A stretch of 64,000 nucleotides of DNA from Simmondsia chinensis (taxonomy: Eukaryota > Streptophyta > Magnoliopsida > Caryophyllales > Simmondsiaceae), in the NCBI GenBank assembly GCA_018398585.1, contig JAGTTD010000012.1, forward strand, positions 18,299,036 through 18,363,035, read 5' to 3'. Shown one piece after another: positions 11,232 to 21,845 of the stretch. The notes under the pieces were generated by a model that was not told the origin of the DNA, ran no database searches, and was given only the letters and a program-made list of their open reading frames with translations. Both the position numbers and the translations under genes were made by a program. The stretch's first letter is position 1. Each line of letters begins with the position of its first letter.

Positions 11232-12057
11232 GAGCATGTTTGGTTTGGGGGTAAAAGGGGTTAATGGTTATCCCATTAACCATTAACCCTCTTTTACCCT
11301 TGTTTGGTTTTGAGTAAAACTTTGCACTATAAAAATTTTTATCCCCATTTGGGGTCAAAACCTTTGCACTACGGGGTAATAGTCCTCCGCCAGTTGCTAT
11401 CTGACATCATCGCCGCCCTACGTCACTACCGTCCATCGCCTGATGTCGCCACCACTGATGTAGACCACCGCCTGCCACCACAAACCCTCTGCCCTAGCCG
11501 ACCCACTCGAACCCCTTCACACCAAGCCAACTTGAACCACCACAAACCCCCCGCCTGCCAACAACCCTAGCCAAACTCCACCCGCTGTCGAACCACCACG
11601 CTTCACCAGACACCACCCCTCCACACCCAACTCGAACCCCTTCACGCCAAGCTTTAGGCTTCAACCTTCGTATACCTCTATACTCCGAACCCCTTCAACT
11701 GCTTTCAACATCACACCCACCTCGAACCTCTCCATCACCACCTCGCTTTTCTTTTTGCACCCCCAAAGGCACCACCCTCTTCCGACTACTTCATGTGATG
11801 GTTTGCCACCATCACCGCCTTCACCACCACCGGAATCCGTTAACAACTCATCTTCATTACTAGATCTTGTGTTTGCCCTAGTGTTAAAAGATTGTGTTAC
11901 ACCCGTACCAAACATAAGTGAGAATTTAAAAGGTTAACGGTTACCCCTAAACCAAACAAAGTAAAAAATAAAACTTTTTCAGGGGGTAATGGTTACCCCA
12001 TTAAAGTTTGCACCAAGAATGGTTACCCCAAATTTTAACCCCATACCAAACATGCCC
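11232..12057. mobile_element. PIF/Harbinger-like MITE inside the non-autonomous Gypsy
   Basis: The 826-bp segment is flanked by TTA (11229-11231 and 12058-12060). Its ends are inverted repeats: GAGCATGTTTGGT at the left and ACCAAACATGCCC at the right, with further matching GGTTAATGG/CCATTA and GGGGTAA/TTACCCC tracts inside. A TTA duplication and this TIR style are typical of PIF/Harbinger non-autonomous elements. Removing it rejoins the 3' end of the host retroelement. No transposase is encoded. The middle (11390-11900) is unusually rich in C and proline-type codons for this window. Confidence 0.75.
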
Positions 12058-12088
12058 TTAGGGACAAGGATTTCAAAGGGGAAGGTTA

Positions 12089-12855
12089 TGTCACGAACAT
12101 CGCAATGACTCACATGTGGTTCCCTTACTAAGAATTGGGTGTCACTTGTCATGAGTTGTGTGTGTGTCGCAAGGCTATCATGGACAGTGAGTGGGTTTCA
12201 TAGTCATGGTATCGTTAGCTGGTTGTCATGTTTGTAGCATCGCCAGCAGGTGTCGCAGGGTGTGTGTCACAATCATGGGAGTGACGCACATGTGGTTCCC
12301 TTACTAAGAATTGGGTGTTGCTTGTCATGGATTGTGTGTGTTGCAAGTCTATCACGGATAGTAAGTGGGTGTCTTGATCTTGGTAGCGTTGGTTGATTGT
12401 CATGGTTGCAGCATCATAGATGGGTGTCACAGGGTTTTGTGCTAGGTGCACATTGTCAGTTAGAGCAATGTCACAGCCAAGCATAGGCAGCAGCTAGTTA
12501 GCGCACTATGAACTACCCTGGGTCACAGACAAGCGCACGCTGGGATCTTTTGGTTCACATAGTCACAACAGCGTGGGTTACAGCCTGGGTTATGTTAGTT
12601 TAGTTTACTTTTTAGGTGGTTAGGGGCTTTGGTTGACGTGCTTAGTATGTTCTCTTTTATGTACTTAGTTAGTTCTCTATAACTAGGCATGTAAACCTCT
12701 TGTAAAGGATACCATATCAATCTTGGACACATTAATGAAATAATTTCTTACTTTCGCATCTCTAATTCTCAATTCTATCTCTCTCGTATTCTAATTCTTT
12801 CTCATCCCATAATCTAATTCACCCTTTCCCCATCACAAACCCTAAGGTTGTGACA
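12089..12855 (+). repeat. 3' LTR of non-autonomous Gypsy, with internal duplication
   Basis: It is homologous to the 5' LTR but 767 rather than 630 bases long. The extra length is a duplicated block: the phrase CATGTGGTTCCCTTACTAAG occurs at about 12111 and again at about 12289. It ends TTGTGACA at 12855. Confidence 0.8.
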
Positions 12856-13309
12856 AATTGGTCACTCCCATGATCATGACAGTGTCGTGCTAGGTGCACA
12901 CCATCAGCTAGAGCAATGCCACAGCCAAGCACAGGCAGCAGCTAGGTAGTGCACTGTTAACTACCCTGGGTCACAGGCAGGCGCAAGCTTGGAGCTTACG
13001 GTTCACACTGTCATAGCAATGAAGGTCACAGCCTATGTTATGTTAGTGTAGTTTACTTTTAGGTTGTTAAGGGCTTTTGCTGATGTGCTTAGTTAGTTCT
13101 CTTCCATATGCTTAGTTAGTTCTCTATAAATAGGCATGTAAACCTCTTGTAAAGGATATAATATTAATCTTTGAACACATTAATGAATTAATCTCTTACT
13201 TTCTCATCTTCAATTTTTAATTCTCTCTCTCTCTCTCATATTCTAGTTCTTTCTCCTCCCACTGTCTAATTCACCCTCTTTCCCCATCACAAACCCTAGG
13301 ATTGTGACA
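12856..13309 (+). repeat. Third, 5'-truncated LTR copy
   Basis: After AATTG the sequence has a 21-base inverted copy of the LTR start (12861-12881), then runs colinear with the LTR from its GTGCTAGG block (about 9715 in the 5' LTR) to the end TTGTGACA at 13309. It includes the TATAAATAGGCATG promoter motif near 13133. This suggests rearrangement or unequal recombination between LTRs. Confidence 0.7.
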
Positions 13310-13316
13310 CAATGGT

Positions 13317-14850
13317 AAGCCAAGTCCCTACCAAGGAGGCACAAACAGGTAAACACTTGTCCTAGTGCTCAAATGTTTTCAATGTTTAAGTGATCTGTAG
13401 ACTCACTCAAGATTGTTTTTTACAATCCTTGCTTCTTAGAGAAGCATAATGGAATCTCTTAGTGTCACAACGAGTTTCACCAAATTACTTTTGGAGGAGT
13501 GCCCCCAAATCATGGAAGAAGAAGAAATGAAGAAGAAGTGCCCATTTCAAAGATAGAAAGAGAAGAGCATGACTCCCTCAACAAGAGATACTAGCCCTTC
13601 TTATTGGCTTTCCTTCTTTCTTACCTCTTTCCAAGTTGTTGTAACCCCCTTTAGTGATTTCAGGTTATTGTAGCCCCTATCATTATTGAAATGCTAGGCT
13701 CTCCTTCCAAGAGTCATGTCCAATAGTCCCATCATGACAGTAAACCAATGGATTCAGCTGAGAAGAAGCAAAGGGCTCCATTTCTTCCATTTTAGAGGTT
13801 AATACAGGTGTTATATTGGAAGGGACTGCTCTTTTGATTCCCTTAAGGCATGACTTCATCTAGGCTCCACTCGTTCTTCCATGGGAGCCCTCAATCACGA
13901 TTGAGGAAATTAAATAAGGTAAGAATATCCCCATTCATTTTGTGAGTTATTTTCACTTGATCCATGAGTTGGTCCTAACCTATGACTTTTCTGTGGATAC
14001 GCCTCTTAAATTAGACAGAACCATTCCAAAAGAATAGCAACACCTACCCCTTCAATGCCATACGAGGCCCCAAAGGTAAGTCTTAGCCTCTTTTACTTTG
14101 ACTTTTAAGACAAAGCCATGATTCATAAGTTATTGATGTGCCTTGTCCCTTATAATCCTTGTCACCTCACCTTTTTTTCCACCCAGGATCACCACCCTAT
14201 TGGAAAGGTTGGGAATTAGTGGGAGGCTAGCTTTACAGTAGTTCAACCACTACTCATCTATACGATTTTAAAGGCTGGGGACCCTACTTCAACTTAACAT
14301 CCAAGCGCTAGCAAAATGCTAACAGCCAAAGAGCATTATCCCTTGTTAGGAGTTTGAAGGAAGATCTAAAGTTACACTGCCTATTGCAAAGGAGCTTGAG
14401 GCACTCGAGGGGGCTATCAGATTTCTTATGAAGTTCCATTTCTCCTACAACAAAAGAGCCAAAGCCAAACCATAGTCAAAGAGCTCATCTATTCTATAGT
14501 CCTTGGGGGCTTGCATCTTTTGTTGAAAGAACTCCAAGTGGCCAGAGAGACTCAGAGCCAGCAATTTTAGGAGATCATGGCCATGAAGACTAATTCAACT
14601 ACTGGAGCAACATTTGAGCCAACTCAAAGGCCAGCTTTTAGTTCTCAAGCAGCAACACTCCAACTAGAACTCAAGGGTCCATGAGCTATAGCAGGCTGCA
14701 ATAGAAGCTCAAGAGGAGTAGCAGGCTCTTCAAGAAGAAGTAGTTTCAGTTGATAGTCAACTTACTCGAGCTGCCACTTAACTTGCACCCATTGAGGAGT
14801 CTCTAGTTAGGATTAGGACTTTCCTCTATCAGTGTTGTAAAGACATATCC
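13317..14850 (+). pseudogene. Probable remainder of the antisense PMD gene (weak)
   Basis: Plus-strand sequence after the inserted retroelement holds decayed coding blocks. One is Glu/Lys-rich (about 13449-13555). Another, near 14510-14690, is Gln-rich and looks coiled-coil-like (LKELQVARETQSQQF, then MKTNSTTGATFEPTQ). Many PMD genes in retroelements have such low-complexity C-terminal parts, and the position fits, but no PMD motif is visible here. Stops are frequent. Confidence 0.3.
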
Positions 14851-15089
14851 AATTGTAAAACTTATATGTAGTACAAATTTCATGTACTTGTTTAATGAAT
14901 GCAATAACATCTTGATACTTCCAACTTGTCTCTTAAGCTTAAGGTTCTTACCTAGTTCTATCTCAAGGATCATTACTTAGATCATTAAGGCATTGATATT
15001 GAAACTGAGCCCATAATTCTGGGAGTCCAAACTTAAGTACCTGTTTATTAGAATCCTAAGTTGAAGACACATATTTCTTTAAGAACCTT
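14851..15089. other. Spacer between the antisense gene and the integrase
   Basis: The two converging coding remnants end here. No distinct feature was seen. Confidence 0.4.
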
Positions 15090-16130
15090 TCATTACTGGC
15101 CCTTGGATGGGTCCTTCTATCTAAACCTTTAAGTAAGTTAAGATTTACCTCCAAAAAATTCAATAACTCTAAATGGACCTTCCCAATTTTGGGACCATTT
15201 TTTGCCAATGGGTAATAACAGTTTCCAAATCAAGTCGCCCAAGTCAAGGATCATAGTTTGACTTATTTTATAAGCCTTGCCTACTCTTCTTTTTTACTTC
15301 TCAAGCTTTTGAAGAGCATCAAGCCTATCCTAATTGAAGTCATTTAGCTCATCCGTCATGGCATCCTTTACTCAAGTTTAATAAACTTCACTTGATGAGC
15401 TAGCCTTATAGATTGAATTGTCACTTCAGTAGGTTGCACATCATCATGGATATACGTTAAATGGAAGGGAGTTGTCCCAATAGCATCTCTTTTAGATACC
15501 CTATAGCGCAAAGAGCATTAATAGTAGTTCATGCCACCTTTTGTGATTGTTCTTAATCATGTTCTCAATATTGGCCACAAGAATCTTGGTGGTTGACTCT
15601 ATCTGGCCATTTGCTTGGGCATAATAAGAAGTGGAGTTTTGTATCTCAATATTAAAGTTCTTGATAAACTCCTAAACTCTAGACTCATTAAATACTTTCG
15701 CTTGGTCCATGGTTATTGTTTCTGGGATACCAAACCTATACAGGATGTTCTCTTTGATGAAGTCAGTCACAATTTGTCGATTGGTATTCCTATATGGTTT
15801 AGACTTAACCCATTTTGTAAAATAATCCTTGACCATGACAATATATGAGTTTTTCTTAGTTGGGGGAGGATTAATCTCCTCGTTATATCAATTACCCAAC
15901 CTTGAAAGGGCCATGGTTTAACTATTGTGTGCATTTCAGATGCACAGACCCTAGGGACATGCCCATGTCACTAGCATGCTCTATATCCCTTGGCATATTT
16001 GATGCAATAATGGCCAATAGTAGCCAACGCTTTCAACAAATGCATCTTATTTCATGCCAAATAAGATTCGTAAATCCCTTCATGTGTGCCTACCATGACT
16101 GACAATGCTTCTTCTAGGTCTAAGCACTTG
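15090..16130 (-). pseudogene. Gypsy integrase (pseudogene), Tat-type
   Basis: On the minus strand the zinc-binding region is visible around 16110-15920 (HEGIYES, then IGHYCIKYAKG and VPRVCASEMHTIVKPWPF). The catalytic core follows (about 15850-15560), with VMVKDYFTKWVK, TMDQAKVF and YYAQANGQIESTTK supplying the D, D and E residues. A C-terminal segment near 15235 reads NWEGPFRVIE, the usual end of Gypsy integrases. Several in-frame stops and frame changes are present. Integrase would insert the cDNA. This copy is dead. Confidence 0.75.
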
Positions 16131-18105
16131 AGAAGTTGTATTTTTGTATAACTCCCAAGACTCATTATCTGGGTGATACCTGTGAGCTCACATTTTTATA
16201 TTCCTATTTTTATTGAACTGACGGGGATTTCTAAAATATTCTACCAAGAGTTTCCTTTAATCTTTATTTTGTACAGTAATTAGGTGGCATACCTCGAGGC
16301 AGTCATGTGGAACTCTTGTGACCACCTTGCTTTCAGACACAAAGGACTCAGTGATCTCGAGGTCACACTCTAAAACCTCGGTTTTAATGACCATGGATTC
16401 CTCACACCAAGTCCTGGGTAGTTTGCATCCAGAAGCTAATTAAGACAAACTATTGGCTGCCTTATTCTGATCACAAATCAAGTACTCAATCTTAACCTCA
16501 TCAAATCTCTTCAATAGCCCTTGCACTATTGAGATGTATTTATTCTATGTATCAATCAAGCACTGAAACACTCCCCCCACTTGATAAATTACCAAATATG
16601 AATCCCCCTTATCACCCCTCTTAGGGACTACCATTTCTAGGAGGGTTTTGAGGCCAATAATTAATGCCTTAGACTCAGCTTCATTGTTGGAGCATCTGCC
16701 CACTAAGATGACAGCAAGCTTGGTAATAATTCTAGAGGGTAATTTGATGATGACTCCCATTCGAACACTAGATTTAGTCTTTGATCCATCAAAGTAAGTC
16801 TCGGTGGAGCTATTTCAATTTCCAAAATCTTTCCTTGTTCATGGGTTGATCTGTTTATGTATTAGGATGGTCAACTAAGAAGTCTGACAAAGCTTGGACT
16901 AACCTTTGTGACACATGCATTAATTCAAATTAAAGCAAAGTAATGCTCCATTTATTCAATCTCCCTATCATTCATGGTATATCTAACATGTTTTTGAGAA
17001 CATATGTCTAAGCAATTACATAAATATTAAACACAAGAAAACAATGTCTCAGTTTTACATAGGCATTATAATGACAGGCACAATTTTTCAATGGAAGTAT
17101 ATTTTATAGCACATTCATAATGGCTCATGTAGAATGTAGCTTGTTCAAAGCCTTGCTCATTGCCTTTTACAAGAAGACAACCTATGTACTCATTAGAGGC
17201 AGACACATAGATTTTCAATGGTTTCCCCTGCTTTGGTGGAATTAACACTGATGGCTTGATCAAATACTCTTTGATGGCCTCAAAGGCTACTCGATGTTGT
17301 TCCTCCCATTCAAAATATCTCTGAGATTTTAGTTTCAGTAATGGGGAGAAGATTTTAGTTTTCAGTGCAACATTTAAGATAAAATGTCTCAGGAAATCGA
17401 CTTGCCCCCAAGAACGTCAATGTTCCTATCTGCTTAAGGGTAGATTAGTGTTCTGAATGACTTTTTTTCTATTTTTGTCAATCTCAATTTCCCTTTTCAG
17501 CACAAGGAAGCCCAAGAAATTTCCAGCTCGAACTCTTATGACACACTAAAATGGGTTCGTTTTGAGATTATGGCTTCTCATTCATAATAACGCATCTCTG
17601 GAATCTTCCAAGCGCTCAACTTGGGTGACCACAACATCACTATATAGACTTTTATGGTCTTACCAATCAAGTCATGAAAAATCATGCTCATGGCTCGTTG
17701 ATAGGTGGCATCAACCTCGTTTAGTCCAAATGGCATGGCCACCGATTCGAATCCCGAGACTCTTGAATGCAGTTTTATGGGTATCCTCCAAATCTATCAT
17801 GACCTGGTAATACTCATATTAGCAATGAGCATGGGGTATTCCTCCTTTGATGTGGCTACTCAAGTCCCTGAAATCAATGCAAACTCTGATTTTGCGATTT
17901 GTTAATCACGGGGACTATGTTAGCTAGCCACCCAGTGCACCTAGTTGTCCGAATGAATTTGGCCTTCATGAATCTCTCAATCTCCTCTTTATTTAAATTT
18001 ATAACATCCTGGGACATCTTTCGCTGAGCTTGAATTATGGGCTTTGACCCTGGCTTAATTGGTAGTTTATGTTCCAAAACATTTCTCTCTAAACTAGGCA
18101 TCTCA
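16131..18105 (-). pseudogene. Gypsy reverse transcriptase-RNase H (pseudogene)
   Basis: The RT begins near 18101 with the finger region (LPIKPGSKPIIQAQRKM, then AKFIRTTRCTGWLANIVPV). The catalytic YIDD region lies near 17655-17622 and has lost a base, so the second catalytic Asp block is out of frame. The RT-attached RNase H follows (17320-17066: PPKQGKPLKIYVSASNEYIG and YTSIEKLCLSL). A second RNase H-like domain (16760-16545) has NNEAESKALIIGL and GDSYLVIYQV. Two RNase H-type domains are typical of Tat elements. It is full of frameshifts. Confidence 0.75.
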
Positions 18106-18879
18106 TGATGCTTACAGGAAAACTAATCCTTGAATTTAAGGACCAAACTTACATATTGCTTTCTCTGTTTCTCAAAATGCAGAGCACTCTAATATGTAGG
18201 CTTGGACTCTCCTTTGAGCCAAGGTCAACCTGAAAGAGAGGATCTTGAACCTTTACTCTTTAATCATCCATCTTAATTGTTGTTGCTCTCAAGTTTGATA
18301 GCACCAAATCCTTCTCCTATACTTCCTAGATCTTAACCACCCTCTAAGGTGAATGGCTGCTTAGTCCATAGCTTGTATTCAGCACGCCAAGCAACTAGCT
18401 TTACGATGGATGAAGAGATGGCCCTTCGGCCCTTTAATGGGAGGGCTTGGTTTCCTTCCATAAGGTGTCATACGTGCCTTGTAGGTCCCCTTCTTCTAAG
18501 AGGGCTCTCATGCATTCCCAGAGGTCTGAGCCATCTGATTCACTTCAATGTGGGCCACTTCTATGTCAGTGAGTGGGCTTTCAACAATGGCCAAGACAAC
18601 CTTATGCTAGGATTGAGAGGATTGGTTTTGGTTACTATTAAAGGTCCCACTCCATCCTCATAGAACTTCACCTCAACGAAGTTGGAACAAGCCATAAATG
18701 ACTTATCATCTTCCATACCAATTTCCTTTTTGTCATGGTTCTATAAAAATAACAACTAGTGAAGTGAAGAAGGGATGCAATAGTTGGCATGAAGCCAGTC
18801 TCTAACAAGTACTACATTATAACTTGAGGTAGTATCCACCACAAAAAAGGCTTACTCAGATAGCCAACAATTAGCCCAA
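18106..18879 (-). pseudogene. Protease-RT linker of the Tat element
   Basis: Minus-strand sequence between protease and RT is frameshifted and holds no clear domain. A longer open frame on the plus strand (18349-18663) lacks any recognisable family and is treated as a chance frame. Confidence 0.4.
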
Positions 18880-19122
18880 TCAGGATGACCCCTTCGGAAT
18901 TAGTGGTGGCTCCGGAGAAGCCACAAATTGCCGCTTCGGAAGTAATTGAGTCATCTCGAAACTTACCAATGGCTTCCAACATATACGAGGCAAGATATTG
19001 ATGGCAGCGCCATTATCCACTAAGACCCTATTCAACAACATACCATTAAACTTGGCTTTGACGTACAAGGGTTTAATGTGTTTGTTGGCAATAGAAGGCC
19101 TATCAAACATCATCTTCATCAC
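18880..19122 (-). pseudogene. Gypsy aspartic protease (pseudogene)
   Basis: The minus strand reads IKPLYVKAKFNGMLLNRVLVDNGAAINILP, the flap and active-site region of a Tat-type protease. The catalytic triplet normally reads DTG or DSG; here it is DNG, so the second active-site position is lost. It lies between gag (above 19.1 kb) and RT (below 18.1 kb), as expected. Confidence 0.75.
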
Positions 19123-19943
19123 AACAGGATGGTCATCAATTAACTTTCAGATAGCATGTTCAACTTTAAAAGATAAGGAATTAGAATTATCTTTAGGGCC
19201 ATTAGCTAAGCCACCAGCTCCGCTTGAGACACCTCACATGCTGCTAAGATATCCCTTCAAGACTGTCTTAAGCTTCCTTGGTCATGAACTCCTGGGGCAG
19301 AAGCAAGATAGTTCTAACTTTAGCTTGTTTAGACATAAACCCAAACTAGATGTGGAGTTTCTCATCTTTCTCCTTTGCAAGACTTTCCCCAATTTGCATG
19401 TCTTGATCTTGAGGTTGGTTTTTGCATTCAACTTCTTGAGCACTAGACTCCTTCGTGGATTTGGGGTAGTCCTCTTTGTGGAAGTCATTTCTATGTTTGA
19501 CTAAGTCAATTTGACTTAGTCTCAAGGTTCCACCAGATTGACAATAAAAGGCTGTAATATTGATCATCATTCGACTACTTTTTAGCCCATGAATCTTTGG
19601 GAAACTGATCCCACCAAGATTCATTTCTGTATGAAAATGAGAGACTAGCCCATCTCCCAGGTTTCTTACAGAGCTCTTTTCAAGTCTTTGTGGCCCACAA
19701 GTGTTTCTTTTCCTTTGGGCCCTCGAGATCCATGAGCTTTGGGTAGCTGTCCTCAAAACCCTTGAGGTCAAAGCCTTCCTCTGAAGATTCTTTTACCAGC
19801 TAAGAGTCAAGTTGAGCTTGTTTCGTTGATGCCTTCTTTCAAAGCAGCTTCCATTTTTGTGCTCTAGTAAACTTGGCAGACCTAGCATTCCCTTGATCAT
19901 GTTGGTTTCTTCTCCAAATGTTTCCAAAGCAGACGCCAAAAAG
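19123..19943 (-). pseudogene. Late gag of the Tat element, part after the inserted LTR
   Basis: The minus strand carries charged, Lys/Arg/Glu-rich blocks (19771-19346 and 19488-19282) leading to the protease. No zinc knuckle is clear. Continuity with 21842-21658 is inferred from position and strand. Confidence 0.4.
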
Positions 19944-21657
19944 TGTTGTAATCGGTGTCTTGAAAACCAAATAATTAGTTTTAAATATTAATCAAATAAA
20001 ATTATTTTATTTATTTTTTGTTTGATCATGTTTTACAATTCAACGCACAGGTGATTGTTTTCTAAAAATGTTCCATGAGATGGCCGTAGTCCAAGATGAC
20101 ACATTAGTTTGATTTGAGTGGTCAATGAGATTGAGGCACAGATAAACTTAAATCGAAATTGTGATATGTCGTGAAATTAATGTCCATGGTCAGTGATAAG
20201 TATGGATAACTTGTTTGATAAGACTATAATATGGTACTTAGATGACTTGTCTTGGTATGTGAATAGGGATGCTAGTGTATGTGAATATGACTGGAACACT
20301 GAGCTGGACCACTATAATTATTTAATTCTTAACTACTATCAGAAATAAATAATTCATGCCGTTAAGGCGATGACTCTGAATCTTGATATTATCTTAGACT
20401 CGTGCACAATGTGTTTCACTTTAATGTACTGAAAAAGTGAGGTCTCTTTGAATAGGCCAATATGCTTTGTGCCTCGGGTGACAGCATTAGGTGTAATGGG
20501 AACAAAGCATTCAATATGGAATCTATATTCTCTTTTGACATGGAGATGTCCCTTTGAGTAGATTTGTAAGCGTTGAAAAATTCAAAATCTTTGGCCAAAG
20601 TATTCCAAGTGATTGTCACTAGGATTGATACGACAAATTATATGTCGTATCATATAAAGTTTCGAAAAAGGCAAGTCGGCAACTTAAGGAAAAGAGGTGA
20701 GAACTATGATGGTCGTAATTTAAATTATTATTTCTTAGGGATCTCTAATAAAGTGGTCGAACCACTTGTACAATTACTGTTTGGGAATTCTTGAGTGAAT
20801 ATATTTAATTATAAAATGCAACAATAATTATTTAGTGAATTAAATAATATTAAATGGTAATCAATTTTATCAAGTGTTAATAATTAGATTTGACTAATTT
20901 GGTGATAGAATGAAATTATCCCTGAGATTCTTGCACAAGCCTCTAATAATAAATCAATTTAAAAATATTAAGATGAATTCATGAGATAAATTATTTATTC
21001 AGTAGATGAATAAATTTAATTAAATTATTTATTTAGGAGATGAAAAAATTTAATTTTGCTAAATATATAATTCATGAGCTGAATTCATACATGTAGAAAT
21101 TTAAACAAAAATAAGCATAAAAAAAAGTGAAAGGGGCGAAGGACTAATCACAATGTGATGCATGTCACACGTTGGGCAATTCAAAAAGGAAAAAAAGAAA
21201 AACGCAGCCATTATTTAAGCTCTCCCTTACCATTATTTTGTATAAATAGAGAGTTTGAGAACTCAGTTTTATACCAAAATTTTTTTCTGAGAATTAATTT
21301 TTCGGAACCACACTCTTGGTGCTAACAGAAAATTGCGAAGAAGATCTTGAGGTGTCAAAAGTCTATTCTTCATATTTCAACCCTGCAAATGTAGAATGCA
21401 GTGTTGCTCAGGTATGTATTTTAAGCATTGATTTAATATTTTTCCTTAATTTATTTTTCTACATATCATGTTTATATTTGTTTTATTTGATAAATATTGT
21501 TGTTTGTCATTATGAACCTATGAGAGTCTAATTTAGATTTAGTAAAAATACTTAATTATATCAGATCTTAATTTTTAATTAAAAGAATTCAAAATTTCTG
21601 TTCTACTGTGCCACCCTGATTAATTTTCTGAAATTATTTCGAAAACATTTCCTAACA
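19944..21657 (+). repeat. Probable solo LTR (1.7 kb)
   Basis: The segment begins TGTTGTAATCGG and ends TTCCTAACA, with TG...CA ends, and holds a TATA box (TATAAATAGAGAG) near 21240. It splits the Tat gag, and no internal retroelement sequence lies on either side. The flanks (AAAAG left, GAAGG right) are not an exact 5-base duplication, so the solo-LTR reading depends on the ends and the interruption. Its interior has no coding potential. Confidence 0.5.
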
Positions 21658-21845
21658 GAAGGTTGTTGCCCCACTGGTTGTGGATCATGATTAGTCTCTA
21701 ACCCAACCAATTGGTATTTTGGGTTCCTTTTAGGGTATCCTATCCTCATAATCAGTTGAGCTTTTGAGGAGCCCCTTCTTTGCTCAAAGAATGGGACTTC
21801 TTTAATGCTACGGATGCCTTATCAAGATACAACTCGAGTCTTCTA
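21658..21845 (-). pseudogene. Short gag segment between two insertions
   Basis: The minus strand reads a degraded gag stretch between the hAT-like MITE and the solo LTR, ending in TTSGATTF next to the LTR. It is assigned to the Tat element by position only. Confidence 0.35.

Larger units (their letters stand above)
9514..13309 (+). mobile_element. Non-autonomous Gypsy-like LTR element with three LTR copies
   Basis: This plus-strand element has a 5' LTR (9514-10143), a PBS at 10147, about 1.1 kb of decayed gag-like sequence, a MITE insertion (11232-12057), a polypurine tract (12075-12088), a 3' LTR (12089-12855) and a third, 5'-truncated LTR (12856-13309). No protease, RT or integrase is present, so it would have depended on another element. 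It interrupts the PMD remnant. The flanks (CAACA before, CAATG after) share only CAA, so no clean target duplication remains. Confidence 0.8.

Noticed and set aside
13300..13330. Second PBS after the third LTR (CAATGGTAAGCC)
   Set aside because: It matches the tRNA site at only a few bases, and the sequence then returns to the host remnant.
18349..18663. Plus-strand open frame of 104 codons
   Set aside because: It lies opposite the Gypsy protease-RT linker, has no domain and shows no gene structure; taken as chance.
18998..19504. Plus-strand open frame of 168 codons
   Set aside because: It is antisense to the Gypsy protease and late gag, which have recognisable motifs; no family fits the plus frame.
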